Shown piece after piece: positions 7,927 to 14,660 of a DNA stretch of 56,365 nucleotides (its first letter is position 1; each line of letters starts with the position of its first letter). A model generated the notes under the pieces. That model saw nothing but the letters and a program-made list of their open reading frames with translations, was not told where the DNA came from and made no database searches. A program made the position numbers and the translations under genes. The stretch spans positions 1 to 56,365 of the forward strand of contig DESD01000045.1 in the NCBI GenBank assembly GCA_002361935.1. The letters are read 5' to 3'. The DNA is from Ruminococcaceae bacterium UBA3323 (lineage in GTDB: Bacteria > Bacillota > Clostridia > Oscillospirales > Acutalibacteraceae).

Positions 7927-8821
7927 GATTTACAGCAGCTATTTCAATGTTGTTGCCAAAGTGCTTGAAGAGGCTGTAAACGGAAGCTTAACCGAAAAAA
8001 GAATAAATGATATTATTATGGAAAAGGCGTTTGCCGAAAGCATATTAAGTATTCCGAATGCACTGAAAAACGGAAACTGGAGGCTTCTTGATGAGAAGCT
8101 TGAAACGCCGATTAAGAACATTCCCGAAATGCCTTTAACATTGCTTCAAAAACAGTGGCTTAAGACTGTTGTGAATGATAAAAGGATAAAGCTGTTTGGC
8201 CTGTCTGTAAAAGGACTTGAGGATATTGAACCGCTTTATGAACAGAATACCATAGTGTATTTTGACAGATATGCAGATGGTGATGATTTTGAAAATCCTG
8301 AATATATAAAGATTTTTCAAACCATACTTGAAGCACTTCATAAGGGAAGAAAGATTAGAATAAAATATACGGGAAAGCAATGGAAAGAGAAAGAGTTTTT
8401 CTGCTCTCCCGTTAAGCTTGAATATTCCTCAAAAAATGATAAATTCAGGCTGATGGCGATTGCCTTCGGAAAGCTTTTTACCCTTAATTTGTCAAAAATA
8501 TCAAGCTGCGAATTATTAAAGTATGAAATTGATAAAGATATAAAAAAATACAGAAATGAAAAGCAAACGCTTATTATGAATCTGTATGATGAAAGAAATG
8601 CCCTTGAAAGAGTTATGCTCAGCTTTTCCAATCTGGAAAAGAAAGCTGAAAAAATTGACGGGAATACATATAAAATAACAATGAAATACGATAAGGATGA
8701 TGAAACGGAAATTCTTATAAGGGTATTATCTTTCGGTCCGATGATTAGGGTAATTTCTCCCGAAAGCTTTATAAATCAGTTAAAGAACAGAATAGAAAAG
8801 CAAAAAAGTTGCGGGCTCTGA
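7913..8821 (+). CDS. WYL-domain protein, second of a pair
   Basis: The start is the ATG at 7913, which has GGAGGTGAC just upstream. An in-frame ATG at 7832 lies deep inside the preceding gene and has no such site. The 302-residue product has a helical N-terminal half and a divergent WYL domain near residues 150-215 (RKIRIKYTGK..FFCSPVKLEYSSKNDKFRLMAIAFGKLFTLNLSKI), then a WCX-like C-terminal part. The helix-turn-helix is not obvious, so DNA binding may depend on the first WYL protein. The 14-base overlap suggests translational coupling. A strong hairpin over its last codons separates it from the DUF4275-like gene, but some read-through would make one operon with rtcB. Confidence 0.7.
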   Translation: MLFSEIYSSYFNVVAKVLEEAVNGSLTEKRINDIIMEKAFAESILSIPNALKNGNWRLLDEKLETPIKNIPEMPLTLLQKQWLKTVVNDKRIKLFGLSVKGLEDIEPLYEQNTIVYFDRYADGDDFENPEYIKIFQTILEALHKGRKIRIKYTGKQWKEKEFFCSPVKLEYSSKNDKFRLMAIAFGKLFTLNLSKISSCELLKYEIDKDIKKYRNEKQTLIMNLYDERNALERVMLSFSNLEKKAEKIDGNTYKITMKYDKDDETEILIRVLSFGPMIRVISPESFINQLKNRIEKQKSCGL

Positions 8822-8843
8822 TTTGAGTTCGCAACTTTTTTTT
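8803..8843 (+). terminator. Strong intrinsic terminator overlapping the second WYL gene's stop codon
   Basis: AAAAAGTTGCG pairs perfectly with CGCAACTTTTT, with an extra inner pairing of GGCTC to GAGTT, and is followed by eight T. The stop codon at 8819-8821 lies in the loop side of the stem. Confidence 0.8.
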
Positions 8844-8898
8844 CAAGATTATTCTTCCATAATTTGTTATTATAAGCTTACGAAAGGGGAATAGCATT

Positions 8899-9963
8899 AT
8901 GGCAATATTTGAATATGGAAAATATAAGATTGATATTGATGAGAAAAACACGAAAAAGTATTTTGATGAGGTGAAAATTAATGACTGTCGGGGATTCAGA
9001 AATTTTCAGAAATATGTTGCTGAAATGATGAGTGATGAAGAAAAGGTGTTTTTTGAGGCACTTCATATAAATCTTTCAAAAGTTGATTATTGCTATGGCA
9101 GTCTTAATAAAGCAAAAAAATGGTATTGTAATATTCAGACGTATATTATAGGTGAATTTTTATCTTATCCCCAAACTGCTTATGTAACACTTGCTGAAGT
9201 AAGAGAGCAGGGAATTGAAATTTTTGAGAATAACCAGTCTAATATCATTAGTGTCGGCAATTTTCATATACATATTTCTACTCCTGAAGAATATGACAAC
9301 AGCTGTGATGATTATGAGAATTCAATATATATTGAGTTTAATCTTGAAAATATCCCTTGGCTGTTAACAGAAAAATGTGATGAAAAAGAAACATCAAAAT
9401 TACGTGCTTCTTTTGAATACTATTTGTTAAATGCAATTCGTTTTATACCAAATATACTCAGAAGGAGAAAAGAAAGCAAAATGGAACATAAAAAATTAAT
9501 TGAAGAATTGGAACTATTAAAGTCAAATATCGGTGTAGAATATGAAATATTAAACGATAAAGAAACGAAGAAATACAGGAAAGAATGGGTTGATCATATT
9601 CTTCCTGAAAGTGCAAGTGAAGAAACAAAGGCAGTGGCTTATGAAAACTGCCTTCCGAATAAAAAATTCAATACATTTCTTTGGCATATTTTCAGCTTTG
9701 ATCTTGTTAAAACAATTGAAAACCCAACAGAGGAATTTGAAAAATTAAGAAAAAGGGATTGTACTCTAATCTTTGAAGCAAATAAGTTTTTTACCGTAAA
9801 ATTAAAAAATGCAGAAAATTTAGCGGAGCAGGATATAATTGATTTATGCAATCGTGTTTCCGGTTGGTGCGATTTTGTTATAACAGCTGATGATTATTTA
9901 TGGGCATATTCCAGAACACACGAGGATGGCTGGTGCGGACCGTATTTTTACAGAAAGGATTGA
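8899..9963 (+). CDS. DUF4275-like protein next to rtcB
   Basis: The start is supported by AAAGGGG 8 bases before the ATG. The 354-residue product seems to have two parts. Residues 1-190 are an unrecognised mixed helical/beta region rich in aromatic residues. From about 225 to the end it has the DUF4275 pattern: FLWHIFSFD at about 255-263, a central beta segment, and the C-terminal motif YLWAYSRTHEDGWCGPYFYRK. Proteins with DUF4275 have no known activity. It ends 5 bases before the rtcB start, so the two genes are almost certainly co-translated. It might be an RNA-binding or damage-recognition partner for RtcB, but that is a guess from position alone. Confidence 0.6.
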   Translation: MAIFEYGKYKIDIDEKNTKKYFDEVKINDCRGFRNFQKYVAEMMSDEEKVFFEALHINLSKVDYCYGSLNKAKKWYCNIQTYIIGEFLSYPQTAYVTLAEVREQGIEIFENNQSNIISVGNFHIHISTPEEYDNSCDDYENSIYIEFNLENIPWLLTEKCDEKETSKLRASFEYYLLNAIRFIPNILRRRKESKMEHKKLIEELELLKSNIGVEYEILNDKETKKYRKEWVDHILPESASEETKAVAYENCLPNKKFNTFLWHIFSFDLVKTIENPTEEFEKLRKRDCTLIFEANKFFTVKLKNAENLAEQDIIDLCNRVSGWCDFVITADDYLWAYSRTHEDGWCGPYFYRKD

Positions 9964-9968
9964 TAATA

Positions 9969-11189
9969 ATGGTTAAAATAAAAGGTAGATTTGCAGATGC
10001 TTTAATTTATGCAAAAACTGTTGAGGACTCTGCTCTTGAGCAGATAGAGCTTCTTTGCTCTCAGGAATTTGTTAAAGATGCTAAAATCAGAATAATGCCG
10101 GATGTCCATGCAGGCACAGGATGTGTTATCGGGTTTACTGCCGATTTAGGTGAAATGGTCATACCGAATATAGTAGGGGTGGATATCGGCTGCGGTATGC
10201 TTTGTGTTAAGCTTGGCAGGATAGATATTGATTTTGAAAAGCTTGATAATATTATAAGACAATATGTACCCTGCGGAAAAGATGTAAATGAAGGCAGAAT
10301 TGTAAGGTATCCAAAGCTTCAGAAAATGCATTGCTACCGCAGTTTAAAGGATTCAAAAAGGATTGAGCGTTCCATAGGTTCTCTCGGCGGGGGAAATCAT
10401 TTTATAGAGATTGATGTGGATGAATGCGGCTGTAAATATCTTGTTATACATACAGGTTCACGTAATCTTGGAAAGCAGGTAGCAGAATACTATCAAAAGA
10501 TGGCTTATGATATTCTTTGCGGCAAGGATAAGCTGTTTGAGGAGCAGAAGCGTATTATTGAAGAGTATAAAGCAGCAGGCAGAAGAACAGAAATTCAGGA
10601 TGTAATTAAAAAGCTGAAATCAGAATTCAAAGCGAAAACAACTTCAGTTCCTAAAGAACTTTGCTATTTAACGGGTGAGTACAGAAAAATGTATCTTGAT
10701 GACATGGCTGTTTGTCAGGAATTTGCGACGCTTAATCGTAACACGATTGCAAACATTATATTGTCTAATTATTTTGGACGGGATATTGAAATGTTTGAGG
10801 CTTTTGAAACCATTCATAACTATATAGATTTAGAAAGCAATATTATCCGAAAGGGTGCGGTTTCTGCTAAAAACGGTGAAATGCTTTTGATTCCTATCAA
10901 TATGAGGGACGGAAGCCTTATCTGTATCGGAAAAGGTAATGAGGATTGGAACTGTTCTGCTCCCCATGGTGCGGGCAGATTGCTCAGCAGGGGAAGTGCA
11001 AAGGAAATTCTTTCAATTGAGGAATATCAAAATGAAATGAAAGGTGTTTTTTCAACTTGTATAGCGGAATCTACTTTGGATGAATCTCCGATGGCATATA
11101 AAAATAAAGAGGAAATTGTTTCTGAAATAACTCCAACGGCTGAAATTGTTTCTCAGATAAAGCCTGTATATAATTTTAAAGCGTCATAA
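9969..11189 (+). CDS. rtcB: RtcB-family RNA ligase
   Basis: I chose the ATG at 9969 because AAAGGA precedes it and family homology starts at VKIKGRF. The 23 extra codons upstream lie inside the previous gene. The 406-residue product is a short RtcB and keeps the metal- and GMP-binding residues: D72 and C75 in VDIGCGM, H144 in GGGNHFIE, H161 in HTGSRNLG, H283 in ETIHNY, and H333 in APHGAGR, the expected guanylylated histidine. RtcB joins RNA 2',3'-cyclic phosphate or 3'-phosphate ends to 5'-OH ends, as left by many ribotoxins. No archease or PrfH gene is adjacent. With upstream WYL regulators it fits a damage-induced RNA repair operon. Confidence 0.92.
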   Translation: MVKIKGRFADALIYAKTVEDSALEQIELLCSQEFVKDAKIRIMPDVHAGTGCVIGFTADLGEMVIPNIVGVDIGCGMLCVKLGRIDIDFEKLDNIIRQYVPCGKDVNEGRIVRYPKLQKMHCYRSLKDSKRIERSIGSLGGGNHFIEIDVDECGCKYLVIHTGSRNLGKQVAEYYQKMAYDILCGKDKLFEEQKRIIEEYKAAGRRTEIQDVIKKLKSEFKAKTTSVPKELCYLTGEYRKMYLDDMAVCQEFATLNRNTIANIILSNYFGRDIEMFEAFETIHNYIDLESNIIRKGAVSAKNGEMLLIPINMRDGSLICIGKGNEDWNCSAPHGAGRLLSRGSAKEILSIEEYQNEMKGVFSTCIAESTLDESPMAYKNKEEIVSEITPTAEIVSQIKPVYNFKAS

Positions 11190-11199
11190 ATTATGTATA

Positions 11200-11228
11200 A
11201 GGAGCAGTATGTTAACTGCCCCTCTTTT
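11200..11228. terminator. Convergent terminator between rtcB and spoVAE
   Basis: AGGAGCAGT pairs with ACTGCCCCT with one mismatch and is followed by CTTTTATTT. It is modest in strength. Confidence 0.5.
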
Positions 11229-11580
11229 ATTTATCCTTAGGTCTTGCTATCATGGAAACAATCAGTCCGGAAAGCATGGCTGTTGTTACGCCTCCTGCGC
11301 AGGCGGTAAAGCCTCCTGTTATAATTCCGATAAATCCGTCCTTTTGTATGGCTTCCTTAACTCCGTTTGCAAGTGCATTTCCGAAGCCTGTAAGCGGAAT
11401 GGTTGCCCCTGCCCCTGCAAAGTCTACAAGCTTGTCGTACCAACCGAATGCACCAAGCAAAACTCCAAGGCAAACAAAAAGCACAAGAATTCTTGCGGGA
11501 GTCATTTTTGTTAAATCAATAAGCAGCTGGCCTATTACGCAGATTAATCCGCCGATTAAAAATGCTTTTAAAAATATCAT
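11227..11580 (-). CDS. spoVAE: Stage V sporulation protein AE (SpoVAEb type)
   Basis: This 117-residue integral membrane protein has about three to four hydrophobic helices and the family motifs FLIGGLICVIGQLL, GAGATIPLTGFGNAL and FTACAGGVTTAM. SpoVA proteins form the channel that moves calcium-dipicolinate into the forespore and releases it at germination. The frame is closed by a stop upstream, so the start is firm, although the nearest purine-rich site (AAGAAAGG) is about 14 bases away and a start-stop ATGTGA lies between. It shares sequence with SpoVAC encoded nearby (FLIGGLIC..GQLL), as expected. Its usual upstream partner spoVAD is absent here. Confidence 0.9.
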   Translation of the reverse strand: MIFLKAFLIGGLICVIGQLLIDLTKMTPARILVLFVCLGVLLGAFGWYDKLVDFAGAGATIPLTGFGNALANGVKEAIQKDGFIGIITGGFTACAGGVTTAMLSGLIVSMIARPKDK

Positions 11581-11615
11581 AATTATTCACATAGCCTTTC
11601 TTGCTCAAATAGCAA

Positions 11616-11658
11616 TAAAAAATCACCTGCTATATTTTTTACAATAAGCAGGTGATTT
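11616..11658 (-). terminator. Terminator of the ABC ATPase gene
   Basis: AAATCACCTGCT pairs perfectly over 12 bp with AGCAGGTGATTT. On the minus strand it is followed by a T-rich run. It lies between the ATPase stop and the spoVAE start. Confidence 0.75.
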
Positions 11659-11684
11659 ATTCTGAATTTTATTCTGTTTTCCTT

Positions 11685-12431
11685 TTATCCTTCGTCGATT
11701 GGTTTTTTATTGTCTTTTTTAGATTCCCTTCCGTATTTTTCTTCATAGCCGGGATTGATGTAGTCTTCAACAACTTTTCCGTCACGGATACGGATAACAC
11801 GTTCTGCCTGTTCGGCAATTTCATTATCGTGGGTAATAACGATAACTGTTCTGCCTTCATCCTTAAGATTATGAAGAATTTGCATAACATCTTTTGTTGA
11901 GCGGGTGTCAAGATTACCTGTCGGCTCGTCTGCAAGGATAACGGGCGGTGCTGCTGCAATTGCTCTTGCAACGGCAACTCTTTGCTGCTGGCCTCCCGAA
12001 AGAGCGGCAGGCAGATGATGCATTCTTTTTTCAAGACCAACCTTTTTTAATGCAGCTTCGGAAATCTCTCTTCTTTCAGCTTTTGGAATTCCTCTGTAAA
12101 CAAGCGGAAGCTCAACATTTTCAATCGCATTCAGGGAAGCAATCAGATTGAAGCCCTGAAAGATAAAGCCAATCTGCTTATTTCGGATTTCGCTCATCTG
12201 ATCATCCGTTAAATCATCAAGCAGTGTTCCGTTTATGTAATATTCGCCGCTTGTCGGCGTATCAAGAAGGCCTAACATATTCATAAGTGTTGACTTGCCT
12301 GAGCCGGACTGACCGATGATGGCAACAAATTCGCCCTCATCAATTGTTATGGAAACACCGTCAAGTGCATTAACCTGATTTTCGCCGGGGTTATAAATTT
12401 TATAAACATCTCTTACATCAATAAGGTGCAT
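11685..12431 (-). CDS. ABC transporter ATP-binding protein (MacB/LolD type) without a permease
   Basis: The start at 12431 has AAAGGA upstream and gives 248 residues. The longer frame from 12464 has no such site. It shows Walker A GQSGSGKST (about 38-46), Q-loop FQGFNLI, signature LSGGQQQRVAVARA, Walker B VILADEPTGNLD and a switch histidine in ITHDNE. The type normally pairs with FtsX/MacB permeases that export lipoproteins, peptides or drugs. No permease gene is adjacent, since it is flanked by spoVAE and spoVAC. It may serve a permease encoded elsewhere, or the permease was lost when this locus was rearranged. The C-terminal 25 residues are charged and not part of the fold. Confidence 0.85.
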   Translation of the reverse strand: MHLIDVRDVYKIYNPGENQVNALDGVSITIDEGEFVAIIGQSGSGKSTLMNMLGLLDTPTSGEYYINGTLLDDLTDDQMSEIRNKQIGFIFQGFNLIASLNAIENVELPLVYRGIPKAERREISEAALKKVGLEKRMHHLPAALSGGQQQRVAVARAIAAAPPVILADEPTGNLDTRSTKDVMQILHNLKDEGRTVIVITHDNEIAEQAERVIRIRDGKVVEDYINPGYEEKYGRESKKDNKKPIDEG

Positions 12432-12548
12432 ATTATTTAATTCCTTTACAATTAGTATATTCATATATTACAAATTATCATACAAATTGTCAAGAGAATT
12501 GTATATTTGTTAACATATATTAAATAATACTTAATGAGGTGTTAATAA

Positions 12549-12992
12549 ATGAGTATCAGTAAAGACGAATACAGTAAAATGGCAGATAAGGCAAGTCCGA
12601 ATTCTCCTATAATTCTGAATTGCGTAAAAGCGTTTTTAATTGGTGGGCTTATATGCACATTCGGTCAGTTGTTAAATATGATTTTTCAGAATGCCGGTTT
12701 AAAAGAAAATGAAATTAAAATTGCAACACCATGCATTATCATTATTATAACCGCTATTCTGACCGGCATCGGTATTTTTGACAAAATAGCGCGTCATGCC
12801 GGTGCAGGCACAATTGTTCCGATTACAGGCTTCGCAAATTCAGTTGTTTCTCCTGCTCTTGAATTCAAGCATGAGGGTATGGTTCTCGGAACAGCTGCCC
12901 AGATGTTTTCCATTGCAGGTCCCGTTCTGGTTTACGGAATTGCTTCAAGTGTGATTTACGGAATTATTTATTATATAATCAGTTTTTCATAA
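12549..12992 (+). CDS. spoVAC: Stage V sporulation protein AC
   Basis: This 147-residue membrane protein starts after a GAGGTG site. Family motifs are CVKAFLIGGLICTFGQLL, GIGIFDKIARHAGAGTIVPITGFANSV, and a C-terminal hydrophobic helix. In Bacillus SpoVAC is the mechanosensitive, channel-like part of the dipicolinate transport complex. It normally heads spoVAC-spoVAD-spoVAE, but here it is followed directly by a terminator and is monocistronic. The upstream 80 bases are very AT-rich. I could not confidently place the expected forespore-specific sigma-G promoter. Confidence 0.92.
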   Translation: MSISKDEYSKMADKASPNSPIILNCVKAFLIGGLICTFGQLLNMIFQNAGLKENEIKIATPCIIIIITAILTGIGIFDKIARHAGAGTIVPITGFANSVVSPALEFKHEGMVLGTAAQMFSIAGPVLVYGIASSVIYGIIYYIISFS

Positions 12993-12995
12993 TGG

Positions 12996-13027
12996 AAAAG
13001 GCTTGATCTGTCAGGTCAAGCCTTTTT
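12996..13027. terminator. Bidirectional terminator after spoVAC
   Basis: AAAAGGCTTGA pairs with TCAAGCCTTTT and is followed by T5. It separates two convergent genes. Confidence 0.85.
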
Positions 13028-13039
13028 GAATATTCATTA

Positions 13040-13903
13040 TCAATCTGCTTTCAATCCGGTCAATGCCTCAAAAATCGGCAATTCATAGCTTGGAATATAA
13101 AGACCCCATAATTCATTCTTGTGGTTGATTTCCAATATGTAATAGCTTTTACAATGAATGCAGTTATAGTTGTCTTTAGTGAGTTTAAACTGCTTATAAA
13201 TCCCTTTATTAAAATCTTCGTCTTTATTCCATCCCAGTATTCGTATATGCTTATTTACTGTGCGAATAGCTGCTAAAGAGGATAAGGGGAATGCATATTT
13301 TCCTTCAAAATTTGCAATGTATAGATTTTCAGAGTCAGTAAAAGCATTAAAAACGGGATTGAAATAAGGTGCCATTTGCAGACCTTTTTCACAAACTTTA
13401 ATTTCGTTGTTTTTTATCTTATAAAAAAAGGAAAGAATATCAATTTCTTTTGAATCAGACGGGACAGACAATTCGGAATATATTTCATTGCCAATCCTGT
13501 CTAAGCTTGATATTGTTTGTTTTGATTCATCACTGCCAAAAGTGTTTTTTTCTTTTCTTATGCTTACAAACTTGAGAATGCCCCAAGCCAATAAACATAT
13601 ACCGCCAAGCCAAAATATCCAAGGAACATTTTCATAAGCCTGCACAATTGAAATGTTATCATTTTGGGTTAATGCTTTTAAAATACCTAAAATAACTATT
13701 GCACTGACAATTCCGCAAATCCCCTGTCCTATGCGCAAAGGAAGAGAAAGTTTCGATTTTCCGATTGTTTCTTCGGCTTTTTCTGAGAATCGTTCATAGG
13801 ATTGCGTCATAGCCGAAGACGGTACAGCAACCAGAAATTCTTCACCGTTAAACTTCTCGTTTTTCTTATCCGTTGTCAAATCAATTCCAAAAAATGGCTT
13901 CAT
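13040..13903 (-). CDS. Two-helix membrane protein of unknown function
   Basis: This 287-residue protein begins MKPFFGIDLTT. Residues 56-77 (IGQGICGIVSAIVILGILKAL) and 93-113 (VPWIFWLGGICLLAWGILKFV) are two transmembrane helices. The C-terminal about 170 residues are soluble and contain a CIHCKSYYILEI segment. The regular beta-like pattern there (GKYAFPLSSLAAIRTVNKHIRILGW) hints at a PH-like fold facing the cytoplasm. No family or partner was recognised. The gene is monocistronic between two terminators or promoter regions. Confidence 0.65.
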   Translation of the reverse strand: MKPFFGIDLTTDKKNEKFNGEEFLVAVPSSAMTQSYERFSEKAEETIGKSKLSLPLRIGQGICGIVSAIVILGILKALTQNDNISIVQAYENVPWIFWLGGICLLAWGILKFVSIRKEKNTFGSDESKQTISSLDRIGNEIYSELSVPSDSKEIDILSFFYKIKNNEIKVCEKGLQMAPYFNPVFNAFTDSENLYIANFEGKYAFPLSSLAAIRTVNKHIRILGWNKDEDFNKGIYKQFKLTKDNYNCIHCKSYYILEINHKNELWGLYIPSYELPIFEALTGLKAD

Positions 13904-14101
13904 TTCAATACCTCAAATACAATAATTCTATTAATATTATATCAGTATAGTGATTTGTTGTAAATGTTTTTGAATAAAAAGGAATGATAATTATTGTTTA
14001 CAGTGGGGCAATTCTGCTTTATGCGGCATTCTGATTTATCTTTTTAGGTTGTATTAGTTGTATTAATAATAAAAAAATTATAAAGTTGCGACAATAAGTT
14101 A

Positions 14102-14130
14102 TTGAATATGATTTTATTATGTGTTATATT
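14102..14130 (+). promoter_or_regulatory. Sigma-A promoter of the SCP2 gene
   Basis: TTGAAT at 14102-14107 and TATATT at 14125-14130 are separated by 17 bases. The gene's AGGAGGT follows about 20 bases later. Confidence 0.6.
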
Positions 14131-14162
14131 AATTATAAATTAAAAATTAGGAGGTCTTTATT

Positions 14163-14492
14163 GTGGCAATGACTTATGAATCCATCGTGGAAACCGTTAG
14201 AAACAGATTTAAGGGTGTAGATGTAAGCTCTGTTCCCGGAACTCTTGCATATCAGTTTAATATTGAGGGCAAGGTAAACGGAATCTTCTATGTTGAGATT
14301 AAGGACGGCAAAGTAAATGTTGAACCGTATGAGTATTATGACAGAAATGCCATTTTAATCATGAACGGCACAAATCTGATTAAGCTTATCAACGGCAAGC
14401 TTGATCCTGTTATCGCATTTACAACAGGAAAGCTCAAGGTTGAGGGCGATATAAATGCTGCTCTTGAATTAACCAAGTTTTTAAAACAGTAA
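14163..14492 (+). CDS. SCP2 sterol-binding domain protein
   Basis: This 109-residue protein is a single SCP2 fold, with QFNIEGKVNGIFYVEIKDGKV, DRNAILIMNGTNLIKLINGKLDP and FTTGKLKVEGDINAALELTKFL. SCP2 domains hold hydrophobic ligands such as fatty acyl groups. The role in anaerobes that lack sterols is unknown. The GTG at 14163 is preferred because the AGGAGGT ends 8 bases before it. The ATG two codons later would be 14 bases away. The gene stands alone between its own promoter and a terminator. Confidence 0.85.
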   Translation: MAMTYESIVETVRNRFKGVDVSSVPGTLAYQFNIEGKVNGIFYVEIKDGKVNVEPYEYYDRNAILIMNGTNLIKLINGKLDPVIAFTTGKLKVEGDINAALELTKFLKQ

Positions 14493-14506
14493 TAGAAGTT
14501 TTAAAA

Positions 14507-14541
14507 TGCCGTTCGGTATGTTATCGAACGGCTGATTTTTT
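14507..14541 (+). terminator. Terminator after the SCP2 gene
   Basis: GCCGTTCG pairs with CGAACGGC around a 9-base loop and is followed by TGATTTTTTTG. Confidence 0.75.
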
Positions 14542-14603
14542 TGTTTATATTTATTATTTATTTAAGTGTTTTTTATATGAGTTGACGAAGTTGCCGTTTT
14601 CAC

Positions 14604-14632
14604 TTGTATCAAAAGCATTTTTAAGATATAAT
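14604..14632 (+). promoter_or_regulatory. Sigma-A promoter of the GH3 gene
   Basis: TTGTAT at 14604-14609 and TATAAT at 14627-14632 are separated by 17 bases, 28 bases ahead of the start codon. Confidence 0.65.
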
Positions 14633-14660
14633 TAAACTAATAAGTTTGGAGGGAAAATTT

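Noticed and set aside
6688..11189. Archease or PrfH partner of RtcB
   Set aside because: Neither family's motifs occur in the neighbouring genes. The adjacent protein is DUF4275-like.
11209..11647. Plus-strand frames over spoVAE
   Set aside because: spoVAE is a clear family match on the minus strand and these frames have no recognisable content.
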